A DNA stretch of 64,000 nucleotides. It comes from Sphingomonas sp. (lineage in GTDB: Bacteria; Pseudomonadota; Alphaproteobacteria; Sphingomonadales; Sphingomonadaceae). Below, piece by piece: positions 37,776 to 46,874 of this stretch. Every line of letters starts with the position of its first letter. Within the stretch, counting starts at the first letter, position 1. Made by a program: the position numbers and the translations under genes. The stretch spans positions 1 through 64,000 of the forward strand of contig JAFKLY010000007.1 in the NCBI GenBank assembly GCA_017304655.1. The letters are read 5' to 3'. The notes beneath the pieces were generated by a model. The model saw only the letters and a list, made by a program, of their open reading frames with translations, was not told the DNA's origin and made no database searches.

Positions 37776-38489
37776 TCAGGCGACCTGTACGACGTCGAGC
37801 CCTTCGATCTGCTCGTCCGGATCGCGCAGCACATAACCGCGGCCCCAGACGGTCTCGATGTAATTGTCGCCGCCGCAGGCCAGGCTGAGCTTCTTGCGCA
37901 GCTTGCAGATGAACACGTCGATGATCTTGAGTTCCGGCTCGTCCATGCCGCCATAGAGATGATTGAGGAACATCTCCTTGGTGAGCGTGGTGCCCTTGCG
38001 GAGCGAAAGCAGCTCCAGCATGGCATATTCCTTGCCGGTAAGGTGAACGCGGTTGCCGTCCACTTCCACGGTCTTGGCGTCGAGATTGACCGCCAGCTTG
38101 CCGGTGCGGATGACGCTCTGCGAATGGCCCTTGGAGCGGCGCACCACGGCGTGAATGCGGGCGACCAGCTCTTCCTTGTGGAACGGCTTGGTGACGTAAT
38201 CGTCCGCGCCGAAGCCGAAGGAGCGGACCTTGCTGTCCATCTCCGAAATGCCTGACAGGATGAGCACCGGCGTCTGCACCCGGGCGCTGCGCAGCTTCTT
38301 CAGCACGTCATAGCCGTGCATGTCCGGCAGGTTCAGGTCGAGGCAGATGATATCGTAATCATACAGCTTGCCGAGATCGAGGCCTTCCTCGCCCAGATCG
38401 GTCGTGTAGACGTTGAACCCCTCAGTGGTAAGCATGAGTTCGATCGCCTTGGCGGTCGTCGGTTCGTCTTCAATCAGCAGCACGCGCAT
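37776..38489 (-). CDS. ctrA: Cell cycle response regulator CtrA
   Basis: The 237-residue protein is an OmpR-type regulator whose sequence follows alphaproteobacterial CtrA closely: [20 protein letters not shown], phospho-acceptor Asp in [23 protein letters not shown], and the winged-helix tail [12 protein letters not shown] ... [14 protein letters not shown] and [11 protein letters not shown]. CtrA controls cell-cycle, motility and surface genes by binding TTAA-N7-TTAA sites. A near-consensus site lies 93 nt upstream. It stands alone with its own terminator. Confidence 0.97.
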   Translation of the reverse strand: MRVLLIEDEPTTAKAIELMLTTEGFNVYTTDLGEEGLDLGKLYDYDIICLDLNLPDMHGYDVLKKLRSARVQTPVLILSGISEMDSKVRSFGFGADDYVTKPFHKEELVARIHAVVRRSKGHSQSVIRTGKLAVNLDAKTVEVDGNRVHLTGKEYAMLELLSLRKGTTLTKEMFLNHLYGGMDEPELKIIDVFICKLRKKLSLACGGDNYIETVWGRGYVLRDPDEQIEGLDVVQVA

Positions 38490-38581
38490 ATGCTAGCCCC
38501 TCTGTTCGGTCGTCCGGCGCGCCCTCCCGGCTGGCAGGCCCGACCGCAACTATTAACTATATGAGGGATGAACGCAAAAGG

Positions 38582-38596
38582 TTAATTTAAGGTAAA
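38582..38596 (-). promoter_or_regulatory. Candidate CtrA-binding site upstream of ctrA
   Basis: On the minus strand the sequence reads TTTA-N7-TTAA followed by CC, one mismatch from the CtrA consensus TTAA-N7-TTAA(C). It is about 93 nt from the ctrA start, in an AT-rich segment with a further TTAA at 38553. This placement fits autoregulation but is not proof. Confidence 0.45.
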
Positions 38597-38663
38597 CTGG
38601 CTTGAATCCACGAGTCGTGGCGAATTTGGCGGAAATCTGCGGGTCAGACGGACTCGATTCGAT

Positions 38664-39686
38664 TTATGAGTCAAGAGACTTAACAGGGAGTTTAACCTCT
38701 CCGAGCAGCAACCGGCGCGTCCAGCGCGCACTGCGGATCAGGCAGTCCAATCCCCAGGAGGCCCCAAGCGCACCGGCGAACAGCAGCAGCTTTGGCGCGT
38801 AAGGCGTCAGATAATGAATCATGGCGACGTGCACGTACATGATCGTCAATGAGGCCCGGCCGAGCGCGACAGCCATGCGCATGAGCGCCGGCGGGAAGCG
38901 CCGGGCCAGTGCGGCCAGCGTCACCGTGACCGCGCCGGCACCGGCGAGCGAGAGCACCGGCCAGCCGATATCGCCCTGCTTCATGTTGAGCGGTGGGAAG
39001 GCGGCAAGCGTCAGCATGGCGAGCGCTGCCAGCAGCAGCGCGAGCGGCCGCGACGGATCGCCCCATTGCCGCCAGAGCGCCCCGGCCCAGATCATGAGCA
39101 ACGCACCGGGCACCGCCACCGCGCCGAACGGCGACCTTATCCCGCCACGTGCCACCACCAGCGCCAGCGCGAACACTGCTGCCATGGCGAGCAGCACCGG
39201 CCAGCCAGCCGGCCGACGCCCGCCCGCCATGATCGCGTTCCACGCCAGCCGCGCCAGCAGCAGGGCCGGGATGAACCAAAGGATGGTGAATGGACCGCGC
39301 GTCTGGTCGGTTGCCAGCAGGATCGTCCGCGCCCCAGCCAGCCAGCCGGGGAAGATGGGTCGCACGCCGCGCAGCCCCTCGATCAGGAAATCGGCCGCCA
39401 GCAACAGGGCGGAGAAGCACAGGAACGGCACGAGCAGGCCGCGCACCAAAGCGGGCAGCAGCACCCGCCAGGGCACTGCGCGCGCCGTGTAGCCGGAGAT
39501 CATGAAGAAGAGCGGCATGTGGACCGCATAGATCGCGTCCCGCACCGGACCGCGCGTCCAGACGTGGCCGGCGACCACGGCAATGATGCCAATCCCCTTG
39601 AGCGCATCCAGCCAGTCGAGCCGGATCCGCGCACCATCCGCGCGCCCGTCTTCCCGCTCGATTGCCTTGCCGCTTTCCCCGCTCAT
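38664..39686 (-). CDS. Acyltransferase family 3 membrane protein
   Basis: The 340-residue protein has about ten hydrophobic helices and the acyltransferase-3 features RLDWLDALKGIGIIAVVAGH (with the conserved His) at the N-terminus and HMPLFFMISGYTA in helix 2. Such inner-membrane enzymes O-acylate polysaccharides, lipids or small molecules. The ATG at 39686 is preferred to the TTG six bases upstream. It is divergent from the pseudouridine synthase gene with 23 nt between starts. Acceptor unknown. Confidence 0.87.
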   Translation of the reverse strand: MSGESGKAIEREDGRADGARIRLDWLDALKGIGIIAVVAGHVWTRGPVRDAIYAVHMPLFFMISGYTARAVPWRVLLPALVRGLLVPFLCFSALLLAADFLIEGLRGVRPIFPGWLAGARTILLATDQTRGPFTILWFIPALLLARLAWNAIMAGGRRPAGWPVLLAMAAVFALALVVARGGIRSPFGAVAVPGALLMIWAGALWRQWGDPSRPLALLLAALAMLTLAAFPPLNMKQGDIGWPVLSLAGAGAVTVTLAALARRFPPALMRMAVALGRASLTIMYVHVAMIHYLTPYAPKLLLFAGALGASWGLDCLIRSARWTRRLLLGEVKLPVKSLDS

Positions 39687-39709
39687 GCCCAAGCCCTATA
39701 GGCTCGCTC

Positions 39710-40498
39710 ATGGCCGTCAACACCCGATCCTTTCATCGCCCGGCCGCTGGCCTTTCCCCGCTGACAGACCGCGTGCTGTTCATGGATGGGGAGGCGATCA
39801 TTCTCGACAAGCCTGCCGGCCTGCCGGTCGATCCGCCGCGCGACGGCAGCCTGAGCCTCGACAATCATCTTTCCAGCCTCACCTTTGGCTTTCAGCGCTG
39901 GCCGGTGGCGGTGCACCGGCTGGACCGGGACACGAGCGGCTGCCTGTTGCTGGCGCGCAATCCCAAGGCCGCCAAGCGCTTCGCCGCCGCCTTCGAGCAG
40001 CGCGAGGTCACCAAGGTCTATGTCGCGGTGCTGGATGGCGAGCCGGCCGAAGACAGCGGCCACATCGACCTGCCGCTCGGCAAGACCAGCAATCCTGCGA
40101 CGGGCTGGCGCATGCGGCCCGATGACAAGGGCAAGAGCGCGATTACGGACTGGGAGGTGCTGGCACGGCGCGATGGCCGCACGCTGGTACGCTTCACGCC
40201 GGAGACTGGCCGCACCCATCAGCTGCGCGCCCATGCGCTGCATGGCCTGGGCATCGGCATATTGGGCGATCCCGTCTATCAGGCCGCCGCAGCCGATCCG
40301 CGCTGGGCCGGCGGCCTCGTGCTGCACGCGCGCCGGATCGTCATGCCGCGCGGCGAAGGGAAAGCGCCGGCCAGCGCCATCGCGCCCTTCCCGCCCCTCT
40401 TCGCGCAGGCCGGCTTCCCCGATGCCGAAGCGCTGGACCCGGCCACGCCGGACGTAGCGCTGGCCCCGGCTCCGCCGGACGGGGCAAGCACGCCGTGA
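39710..40498 (+). CDS. RluA-family pseudouridine synthase
   Basis: The catalytic motif VHRLDRDTSGCLLLAR with the nucleophilic Asp lies near residue 70, preceded by IILDKPAGLPV. TGRTHQLRAHALHGLGIGILGD follows, all typical of RluA-type synthases that turn uridine into pseudouridine in rRNA or tRNA. There is no N-terminal S4 domain. The C-terminus is Pro/Ala-rich. The ATG at 39710 gives 262 residues. Its stop overlaps the GTG of arfB, so the two translation-related genes are co-expressed. Confidence 0.88.
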   Translation: MAVNTRSFHRPAAGLSPLTDRVLFMDGEAIILDKPAGLPVDPPRDGSLSLDNHLSSLTFGFQRWPVAVHRLDRDTSGCLLLARNPKAAKRFAAAFEQREVTKVYVAVLDGEPAEDSGHIDLPLGKTSNPATGWRMRPDDKGKSAITDWEVLARRDGRTLVRFTPETGRTHQLRAHALHGLGIGILGDPVYQAAAADPRWAGGLVLHARRIVMPRGEGKAPASAIAPFPPLFAQAGFPDAEALDPATPDVALAPAPPDGASTP

Positions 40499-40899
40499 GC
40501 GAGCGCATTCTCCCTGAGGACGCGCTGGAAGAGAAGTTCATCACGGCGAGCGGTCCGGGCGGTCAGAATGTCAACAAGGTGGCAAGCGCCGTGCAATTGC
40601 GCGCCCATGTCTTCCGCCTCGGCCTGTCCCCGGAAAGCTATCGTCGCCTCAAGGCCATCGCGGGATCACGCCTGACGCAGGACGGCGTCCTCATCATCCA
40701 GGCCCAGCGTTTCCGCACGCAGGAGGCCAATCGCGAGGATGCCCGCGCCCGCCTGATCGCGATGCTCGACAAGGCCGACGAGCGCGAGGCCCGGCGCATC
40801 AAGACCAAGCCGAGCAAGGCCGCCAAGGCCCGCCGCGTCGACGCGAAGAAAGTGCGCAGCGGCGTGAAAGCCGGGCGGGGGAAGGTCTCGCTGGATTGA
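40495..40899 (+). CDS. arfB: Alternative ribosome-rescue peptidyl-tRNA hydrolase ArfB
   Basis: The 134-residue protein has the catalytic GGQ loop (SGPGGQNVNK) of class I release factors and a C-terminal basic tail rich in Lys and Arg (RIKTKPSKAAKARR) that enters the empty mRNA channel. It releases stalled ribosomes from non-stop mRNAs. There is no stop-codon-recognition domain. The GTG start overlaps the previous stop (GTGA). A long inverted repeat follows at 41001. Confidence 0.93.
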   Translation: MSERILPEDALEEKFITASGPGGQNVNKVASAVQLRAHVFRLGLSPESYRRLKAIAGSRLTQDGVLIIQAQRFRTQEANREDARARLIAMLDKADEREARRIKTKPSKAAKARRVDAKKVRSGVKAGRGKVSLD

Positions 40900-41000
40900 G
40901 GCGGCGGATTAAGCCTGAGCGCGCGCGACAGTAATCGGGGAATCCGGATCGTCTCCTGAATGACGGGAGCGGGGTGGGGAGCTGACCTCGCCTGTCTCTC

Positions 41001-41094
41001 CCTCGTCATTCCCGCGCATGCGGGAATCCAGTTCGGCGGCGGCGCTATCTGGCGAGGTCTCAGCTGGATTCCCGCGTGCGCGGGAATGACGAGG
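41001..41094. repeat. Near-perfect 31-bp inverted repeat of REP-like units
   Basis: Arms at 41001-41031 and 41064-41094 are complementary at 30 of 31 positions, separated by 32 nt. Each arm itself contains a palindrome around ATTCCCGCGCATGCGGGAAT. The pair forms a very stable cruciform or RNA hairpin. It fills the 370-bp gap between arfB and the GFA gene, where no ORF is convincing. Related to the single unit at 37566-37588. Confidence 0.85.
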
Positions 41095-41269
41095 AGGAGA
41101 TGACAGGCCGCTTTGTCGTCGCATCCCGACAGGCTGCTTTGAGGCCAGCAGCATTCCAAACCAGACATCAGTCGCGGCGAGCCAGATCGTCCACGCCCGA
41201 CGGCCAAGATCGACGCCGCGAGCCGGTTGCGCCCTATCGGGCACGCGCCTTCGCTGCTAAGTCACGAGA

Positions 41270-41677
41270 ATGATGACCTTGTCCTGCCTGTGCGGCCAGA
41301 TCCGCGTCGATGTGAAGACGCGCCCCGATTATATCAACGAGTGCAATTGCGCGCTGTGCCGCAAATCGGGCGCCCGATGGGCGTATGTCCACCCCTCGCA
41401 GGTGGATGTCGCGGGACAGACGGCCGCCTACAGCCGGGATGACAAGGACGACCCGGCTGCGGCGCTCCAGTTCTGCCCCACCTGTGGCTCGACGACCCAT
41501 TTCACGCTCACCGACAGCGCAGTCTCGAAGTTCGGCAACAGCATGATGGGCGTCAACATGCGGCTGGCGGATGAGCAGGATCTGGCCGGGATGGAATTGC
41601 GCTTCCCCGACGGGCGCGCATGGTCGGGCGACGGCGCCTTCGACTATGTGCAGGACGCGCGCATCCTCGGACAATAA
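41270..41677 (+). CDS. GFA family (glutathione-dependent formaldehyde-activating-like) protein
   Basis: The 135-residue protein has the zinc-binding cysteines of the GFA/CENP-V fold: CLCGQIRV at the N-terminus, CNCALCRKSG, and FCPTCGSTTHF. The family name comes from a glutathione-formaldehyde adduct enzyme, but many members have no proven activity. Alone between an inverted repeat and a convergent gene. Function beyond zinc binding is not supported. Confidence 0.85.
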   Translation: MMTLSCLCGQIRVDVKTRPDYINECNCALCRKSGARWAYVHPSQVDVAGQTAAYSRDDKDDPAAALQFCPTCGSTTHFTLTDSAVSKFGNSMMGVNMRLADEQDLAGMELRFPDGRAWSGDGAFDYVQDARILGQ

Positions 41678-41715
41678 GCCCGACCAACGCGATCATTCCA
41701 CAAGGACGACCAGCG

Positions 41716-42597
41716 TCAAGGCGTGGTGCTGGCAGGCTCCGGCGCAGACGCGGCAGGCGCGCTTGGTGCGGGCGTCTCGCGCGGCGGCGCGGCAGGCTGG
41801 GCCGGCTTGGGGGTTGGTGCGGCCACTGCCGGCCGATTGGTCGGCGTGGTGGTTGGCTTGGGCGTTGGCCGCGCGGCAGGAGTGCTGGCGCTCGCAGCAG
41901 GCCGGGCCGTCGCGGTGGGGCTGGGAGAAGGCCGAGGCCGCACGGTGACCGGGGTCGGCGAAACGACCGGCAAGGGCGTGGCCTGCGGACTGGCAGCCGC
42001 TGAAGCTGGCGCCATGGCGTTGTCAGCTTCCACAAGTGGCGCAACGGTCGGCGTCGGCACCGGCAGCACGGTCTCGGCCGGTGCAGGCGCTGTCACCACG
42101 CCGAAGCGCTTGGCGAGCAGCGCGGTGCCGAACAGGAACAGCACGAGCGAGACGAACACCAGAAACGAGGTGACGGCGAGCCACAAGGCGCCAATCCGCC
42201 GCACCCATTTGGCCGAGGCAAGCGCCTGATCGCTGAGTTCGCCGGAGACGGACACGTCGGTCCAGTGCGTGATCGCCTTGCGCATCGAGGCAGCGACCGG
42301 AACCGTGAAGCCGATGGCAACCAGCGCGGCGCCAATGGCGAGCATCAGCCCGAGGAAGAAGAACAGCATGACCCGCGCGAACAGCTCCGGGCCGATCGCG
42401 TCGCGCCCGCCCATGCACAGATAGAGCGCGCCGCCATTGAGCACGACCAGCATGGTGAGCAGCCAGCGGTGCAGCGCCGAGGTCTCGCCGACGACGCGCG
42501 TCAGCCCATCGCCCAGGCGCTCCACGCTGCGGCGACCAACCTCGCGCACCAGCGCCCGCGTCGCTTCGTCATTGCCGTTCCTGCCAGCCGGTTCCAT
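41716..42597 (-). CDS. Membrane protein with long Pro/Ala/Thr-rich C-terminal tail
   Basis: The first ~175 residues have three hydrophobic segments (LLTMLVVLNGGALYL, VMLFFFLGLMLAIGAALVAIGF, and ALWLAVTSFLVFVSLVLFLFG). The remaining ~115 residues are low-complexity, with repeated PTPKP, PSPSPT and AAP motifs, a likely extended periplasmic or cytoplasmic linker. No family recognised. Tail composition is partly a product of high GC, but the continuous frame, start and position support a real gene. Confidence 0.65.
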   Translation of the reverse strand: MEPAGRNGNDEATRALVREVGRRSVERLGDGLTRVVGETSALHRWLLTMLVVLNGGALYLCMGGRDAIGPELFARVMLFFFLGLMLAIGAALVAIGFTVPVAASMRKAITHWTDVSVSGELSDQALASAKWVRRIGALWLAVTSFLVFVSLVLFLFGTALLAKRFGVVTAPAPAETVLPVPTPTVAPLVEADNAMAPASAAASPQATPLPVVSPTPVTVRPRPSPSPTATARPAASASTPAARPTPKPTTTPTNRPAVAAPTPKPAQPAAPPRETPAPSAPAASAPEPASTTP

Positions 42598-42684
42598 GGC
42601 CCCCGCTCCCCTTGTTTGCGCAGCGGGAGCGAAAGACCATGGACGCGCGGCGACTGCAAGGCCGAACCGCGCGGCAGGCGTGCG

Positions 42685-43428
42685 TCAGAGTGTATCGAGT
42701 GCCGCCAGCGCCTGATCGAAGCGCCCTTCCGCCTCCGCCGCGCGCAGGAATTGCACGGCCTTCACGCAGATTTCCGGCGGCGTCGGGACGATGCCGAACA
42801 GGGCGATCACTTCATCGGCGAAAGCCTCGAGCGGCAGATAGCCCTCGCGCGTCGACTGGCCAGGCGTCAGCTCCGTCTGCACGGCGGGCGGCACCAGCTC
42901 GATCACCTCGACCTGACCGGCGAGCTGGCGGCGCAGCGCCACCGTGTAGCTGTGCAGCGCGGCCTTGGTCGCCGAATAGGTCGGCGCGCGCTTGAGCGGC
43001 ACGAAGGCAAGGCCAGAGGTCGTGTTGACGATCGCGGCGTCCGGTCGGCCGCGCAGATGATCGACCAGCGCGTCGATCAGCCGGATGGGCCCGAGCAGAT
43101 TGGTGGTGATCGTCGCGTCTGCGTCGCCAAGGTCGCGCGCCGTGGTCACATCCTCGTCGCGCATGATGCCGGCATTGTTGACCAGCACGTTGAGGTCAGG
43201 ATGCTCGGCGAGGAGACGCCCGGCGAACGCGCGGATCGCGGCCGGATCGTCCATGTCCAGCTCCAGCGCCGCCATATTGTCGCGCGCGCCGATCGTTTCC
43301 TCAAGCGCCGCGCGACGACGGCCGGCGACGATCACGCGATTGCCCAGCGCGTGCCAGCGCTGCGCAAGCGCCCGGCCAATGCCCGAGCCGCCGCCCGTGA
43401 CGAGAATGGTGTTGCCTGTGGTTTTCAT
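42685..43428 (-). CDS. Short-chain dehydrogenase/reductase
   Basis: Classical SDR features are visible: the NAD(P)-binding TGGGSGIGRALA at residue ~11, NNAGIM, catalytic Ser in NTTSGLAF and the YSATK catalytic Tyr-Lys pair. A basic pair after the glycine motif (AGRRRAALEE) suggests NADP preference. The sequence resembles DltE-like oxidoreductases. It is divergent from an HxlR regulator gene 108 bp away, an arrangement typical of redox-responsive control. Substrate unknown. Confidence 0.88.
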   Translation of the reverse strand: MKTTGNTILVTGGGSGIGRALAQRWHALGNRVIVAGRRRAALEETIGARDNMAALELDMDDPAAIRAFAGRLLAEHPDLNVLVNNAGIMRDEDVTTARDLGDADATITTNLLGPIRLIDALVDHLRGRPDAAIVNTTSGLAFVPLKRAPTYSATKAALHSYTVALRRQLAGQVEVIELVPPAVQTELTPGQSTREGYLPLEAFADEVIALFGIVPTPPEICVKAVQFLRAAEAEGRFDQALAALDTL

Positions 43429-43536
43429 GATGGGGAACCTCCTTGTGTTCGCGAGGGAGGCCGTCCATTTACGCTATTAGTTTCCAAAAGAAAGAAGGCA
43501 CCGAAACGTGCTATACTTACCAGAAGGAAAGCATGA

Positions 43537-43956
43537 ATGAGCGGTCGCCCCGCCCACGCGCAGGATGTGCGCACTTATGATCCCGACAGACCGGTCGATC
43601 CCCGTGTCGAGGCGCTGGTCAACGAGCTGATCGGCCGCGTGGCGGACAAATGGACGCTGCTCACGCTCGAAGCGCTGGAGGACAACGGAACCGTGCGTTT
43701 CACCCAGCTGTCCCGACTGGTCCCCGGCATCAGCCAGAAGATGCTGACGCAGACGCTGCGGCAAATGGAACGTGAAGGGCTGCTGACCCGCAAGGTCCAT
43801 CCCGTCGTGCCGCCTCGGGTCGATTATGCGCTCACCCCGCTCGGCCACAGCCTGGGCGAGGCATTTTGCGGGGTATGGACCTGGGCTGAGGATCATCTGG
43901 CCGAGGTGGAAGCGGCGCGGGCGGCATTCGACAAGCGAGCGGCCGACGCGCTTTAA
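43537..43956 (+). CDS. HxlR family transcriptional regulator
   Basis: The 139-residue protein has the HxlR winged helix: VADKWTLLTLEALEDNGTVRFTQLSRLVPGISQKMLTQTLRQ with the wing RKVHPVVPPRVDYALTPLGHSL. HxlR proteins are MarR-like and often respond to aldehydes or disulfide stress and regulate a divergent oxidoreductase, here the SDR gene. AAGGAAAGC precedes the ATG. No redox cysteine is present near the N-terminus; the only Cys is in AFCGVW. Confidence 0.88.
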   Translation: MSGRPAHAQDVRTYDPDRPVDPRVEALVNELIGRVADKWTLLTLEALEDNGTVRFTQLSRLVPGISQKMLTQTLRQMEREGLLTRKVHPVVPPRVDYALTPLGHSLGEAFCGVWTWAEDHLAEVEAARAAFDKRAADAL

Positions 43957-44021
43957 GAGAGCCAGCGCGACTGATCGGGCTGCTCTGGCACGTTGCGTGC
44001 TCCGTCCCTACATGAGCACGC

Positions 44022-44510
44022 ATGTATGATTTTGCTCCCACCGCGAGCGCCGACAAGGCGACGCTCCACGCCGATCTTCTCTCCGCTGCGACCGCCCTCG
44101 TCGCGGGCGAGCGGGATGCCATCGCCAACATGGCCAATGTCGCGGCGCTCGTCTGGCAATATCTGCCGGACCTCAACTGGGCGGGCTTCTATCGGCTCGT
44201 AGAGGGCGAGCTGGTGCTCGGTCCCTTCCAGGGCAAGGCGGCCTGCATCCGGATCCCCATCGGCAAGGGTGTGTGCGGCACGGCGGCGGCGAGCCTCGCC
44301 ACCCAGCTTGTCGAGGACGTCCATGCCTTTCCCGGTCATATCGCCTGCGATGCAGCCTCGGCCTCAGAGATCGTGGTGCCGATCGTCCATCAGGGACGAC
44401 TGATCGGCGTCCTTGATCTCGACAGTCCGCTAACGGCGCGCTTCGATGAAGAGGATCAGCGCGGGCTTGAGGCGCTCTGCGCGGCAATCGCGCCGGCTCT
44501 CGCCGGATGA
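44022..44510 (+). CDS. msrC: Free methionine-(R)-sulfoxide reductase, GAF fold
   Basis: The 162-residue GAF protein has all the fRMsr cysteines: GPFQGKAACIRIPIGKGVCG and FPGHIACDAASASEIVVPI. It reduces free methionine-R-sulfoxide through disulfide exchange with thioredoxin. The family's YLPDLNWAGFYRL segment is also present. It stands alone, convergent with bpt. Confidence 0.92.
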   Translation: MYDFAPTASADKATLHADLLSAATALVAGERDAIANMANVAALVWQYLPDLNWAGFYRLVEGELVLGPFQGKAACIRIPIGKGVCGTAAASLATQLVEDVHAFPGHIACDAASASEIVVPIVHQGRLIGVLDLDSPLTARFDEEDQRGLEALCAAIAPALAG

Positions 44511-44563
44511 CGAGGACACGGCCGGTGGGCTGGCTCTGCCTCCGGCCAGTCTTCTGAAATGCC

Positions 44564-45388
44564 TTATTTCAGCAGTCGGCCGACCGGATCCCGCGTCAGG
44601 CCCTGTTCGCCGTGCGTGGCCTCGCTCGCTTCGCCTCCCGTCGGCGGAGCGGGCGGATCGAACCGCTCCCAGCCCGCACGCCCGAGCTTTTCGATCGGGC
44701 GATAGCGGATCTTGTAGTTCATCCGGTCCGATCCCTCGACCCAGTAGCCGAGATAGACGTAAGGCAGGCCGGAGCGCTGGGCGCGCAGCACATGATCGAC
44801 GATGATGAAGCTGCCCAGCCCCTGGCGATCCGTCCGGTCGGGATCGAAGAAGCTGTAGATCATCGACAGGCCGTCGCTCTGCTTGTCCGTCAGGCAGGCG
44901 CCGACCAGCGCGCCGGGGCGGCCATCCGGCCCCGAGGGTTCGCGATATTCGATGACATAGGTTTCGACCGGTGTCTGCTCGACCATGTCGGCAAAATCGA
45001 TCTCGTCCATTTCCGTCATGCCGCCATTGGGATGGCGTGCAGAAAGATAGCGCTGGAGCAGCGTGAACTGCTCGTCCGTCGACCAGGGCTTGCAGGCGCG
45101 CACCACCAGATCACTGTTTTTGCGGACCAGCCGGCGCTGCGTGCCATTCAGCCGGAATTCGTCCGCGACGATCCGCACGGACACGCAGGCGGTACAATCC
45201 GTGCAACTCGGCCGATAAGCGACGTTCTGGCTGCGCCGAAAACCGATGCGGCCAAGCGCATCGTTGAGCTCGGCGGCATGATCGCCGGCCAGCTCTGTGA
45301 AGACCTTGCGCTCCGTCCGCCCCGGCAGATAGGGGCAGGGACCCGCATTGGTCATGAAGAACCGCGGAAACCGGAACGCTGCGCTCAC
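44564..45388 (-). CDS. bpt: Aspartate/glutamate leucyltransferase (N-end rule)
   Basis: The protein matches bacterial ATE-like transferases: [16 protein letters not shown], the Cys cluster [26 protein letters not shown], and the GNAT-like [22 protein letters not shown] followed by [17 protein letters not shown]. It adds leucine from Leu-tRNA to N-terminal Asp or Glu, marking proteins for ClpS/ClpAP degradation. The start is GTG at 45388 behind GGGAGACGAT. The C-terminal ~25 residues are variable. Confidence 0.92.
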   Translation of the reverse strand: MSAAFRFPRFFMTNAGPCPYLPGRTERKVFTELAGDHAAELNDALGRIGFRRSQNVAYRPSCTDCTACVSVRIVADEFRLNGTQRRLVRKNSDLVVRACKPWSTDEQFTLLQRYLSARHPNGGMTEMDEIDFADMVEQTPVETYVIEYREPSGPDGRPGALVGACLTDKQSDGLSMIYSFFDPDRTDRQGLGSFIIVDHVLRAQRSGLPYVYLGYWVEGSDRMNYKIRYRPIEKLGRAGWERFDPPAPPTGGEASEATHGEQGLTRDPVGRLLK

Positions 45389-45479
45389 ATCGTCTCCCTG
45401 CGGCCGTCCAAGGCCGGTGACTCAATTGCTCGTGGACTATGCCCATATCGGCGCAGTGTGAAAAGACCATTTACTATGG

Positions 45480-45491
45480 CGATAGCTATCG
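45480..45491. promoter_or_regulatory. 12-bp palindrome upstream of aconitase X operon
   Basis: CGATAGCTATCG is a perfect palindrome 94 nt before the acnX start, in the 196-bp divergent gap with bpt. It is a possible operator; no matching regulator is nearby. Confidence 0.3.
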
Positions 45492-45584
45492 TGATAGGGT
45501 TATTCGTGCAAAATCCGGACACTGGACGGCCTCCCCGGGGGTGACCGACCGGCGCCAGAGCAGACGCAAAAAGGAGAGACGGGC

Positions 45585-46874
45585 ATGGTGATGCTGACGG
45601 ATGCGGAACAGGCAATGCTGGACGGCGCGTCCGGCGCGGCCACGCAGAAAGCCATGGAACTGCTGATCCGCTATGCCGATGCGCTCGGCGCGGAGCGGTT
45701 CGTCGAAACCAACAATGTCGCGGGCGTGCCCGGCTCCGCTCCGCAATGGGTGAAGGATTATTATGCGGCGGACGGCGGCGATTATCGCGCCGTCTTCTCC
45801 CGCTTCGACCTCGACTCGGACGAAGTGGTCGACGTGCCACGCATGAATGCCTTCTCCTGTCACCTGCAAGGCGGCATGGACCCGATGCTCTGGCAGGAGC
45901 AGGGCATGACCGCAGAGGCGCATGACAATTTCGTCTCGGACGAGGCGGAAGTCGCCGCGCACGGCATCCAGATCCTCAAGACCTGCACGCCCTATCTCGC
46001 CGGCAATGTGCCCGTGATGGGCGAGCATTGCGCCTGGATGGAATCGAGCGCGGTGGTCTTTGCCAACAGCGTCATCGGCGCGCGCACCAATTGCGAGGGC
46101 CGCGAATCGACCAGCGCCGCGATGCTCGCCAAGCGCATTCCCGACTGGGGCTTCCATCAGGACGATTTCCGTAAGGGCCAGCACAGTGTCGACGTGCAAG
46201 TGCCGGTGGACAGCATCTTCGAGTGGGGGATGCTCGGCTATTTCGTGGGCGATGCGGTGCAGGACACGATTCCCGTGATTACCGGCGCCGTGAGCGAAGC
46301 AAGCCTCATCCGCCACAAGCATTTCGGCGCGGCGGCGGCCTCCTCCGGCGGGGTCGAGATGTATCACATGGTCGGCATCACGCCCGAGGCGCCAAGCGTC
46401 GAGACGGCATTCGGCGGCGCGGCCAAGGGCGAGCGGTTCGTTTATGACGCGGCGGCCCGCAAGCGCATCTACGACACGCTGAACAGCGTCGGCGCCAGCG
46501 AGGATGTCGATTACGTCATGCTCGGCTGCCCGCATTATTCGATCGAGCAGATCGCGCAGGTCTGCGCGCTGATCGAAGGACGCAAAGTGAGCACGAACAG
46601 CGCGCTATGGGTGTTCACCAGCCGCGCGGTGAAGGCGACGGCGGACGCCAATGGCTACACGAAGATCCTTCGCGACGCCGGCGCTTACCTCATGACCGAC
46701 ACCTGCTCGGCGATCAGCCAAGCCGTGCCCAAGGGCACCAAGGTCGCGGCGCTCGATAGTGCCAAGCAGGTCCATTATCTGCCCGCCATGATGGGCATCG
46801 AAGGCTGGTATGGCACCACGGCGGACTGCGTGGACGCAGCCTGCACCGGCAAGTGGAAAGGAAAGCTGGCATGA
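45585..46874 (+). CDS. Aconitase X catalytic domain protein (large subunit)
   Basis: The 429-residue protein matches the AcnX large subunit: MLTDAEQAMLDGASG at the N-terminus, FSCHLQGGMDPMLW, the Cys of KTCTPYLAGNVP, GARTNCEGRES, LGCPHYSIEQI and MTDTCSAIS. AcnX enzymes are [Fe-S] hydratases; known members dehydrate cis-3-hydroxy-L-proline in bacteria or phosphomevalonate in archaea. The two-gene form (type II) is seen here. No hydroxyproline or mevalonate genes are adjacent, so the substrate is open. AAGGAGAGACGGGC precedes the ATG. Confidence 0.88.
   Translation: MVMLTDAEQAMLDGASGAATQKAMELLIRYADALGAERFVETNNVAGVPGSAPQWVKDYYAADGGDYRAVFSRFDLDSDEVVDVPRMNAFSCHLQGGMDPMLWQEQGMTAEAHDNFVSDEAEVAAHGIQILKTCTPYLAGNVPVMGEHCAWMESSAVVFANSVIGARTNCEGRESTSAAMLAKRIPDWGFHQDDFRKGQHSVDVQVPVDSIFEWGMLGYFVGDAVQDTIPVITGAVSEASLIRHKHFGAAAASSGGVEMYHMVGITPEAPSVETAFGGAAKGERFVYDAAARKRIYDTLNSVGASEDVDYVMLGCPHYSIEQIAQVCALIEGRKVSTNSALWVFTSRAVKATADANGYTKILRDAGAYLMTDTCSAISQAVPKGTKVAALDSAKQVHYLPAMMGIEGWYGTTADCVDAACTGKWKGKLA

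Noticed and set aside
38670..38700. TTAAC-N7-TTAAC direct repeat as a CtrA box
   Set aside because: Spacing between TTAA cores is 8 rather than 7, and it lies within the end of the acyltransferase coding sequence.
45476..45544. 22-codon ORF upstream of aconitase X as a leader peptide
   Set aside because: No ribosome-binding site, no run of regulatory codons and no terminator/antiterminator structure nearby.
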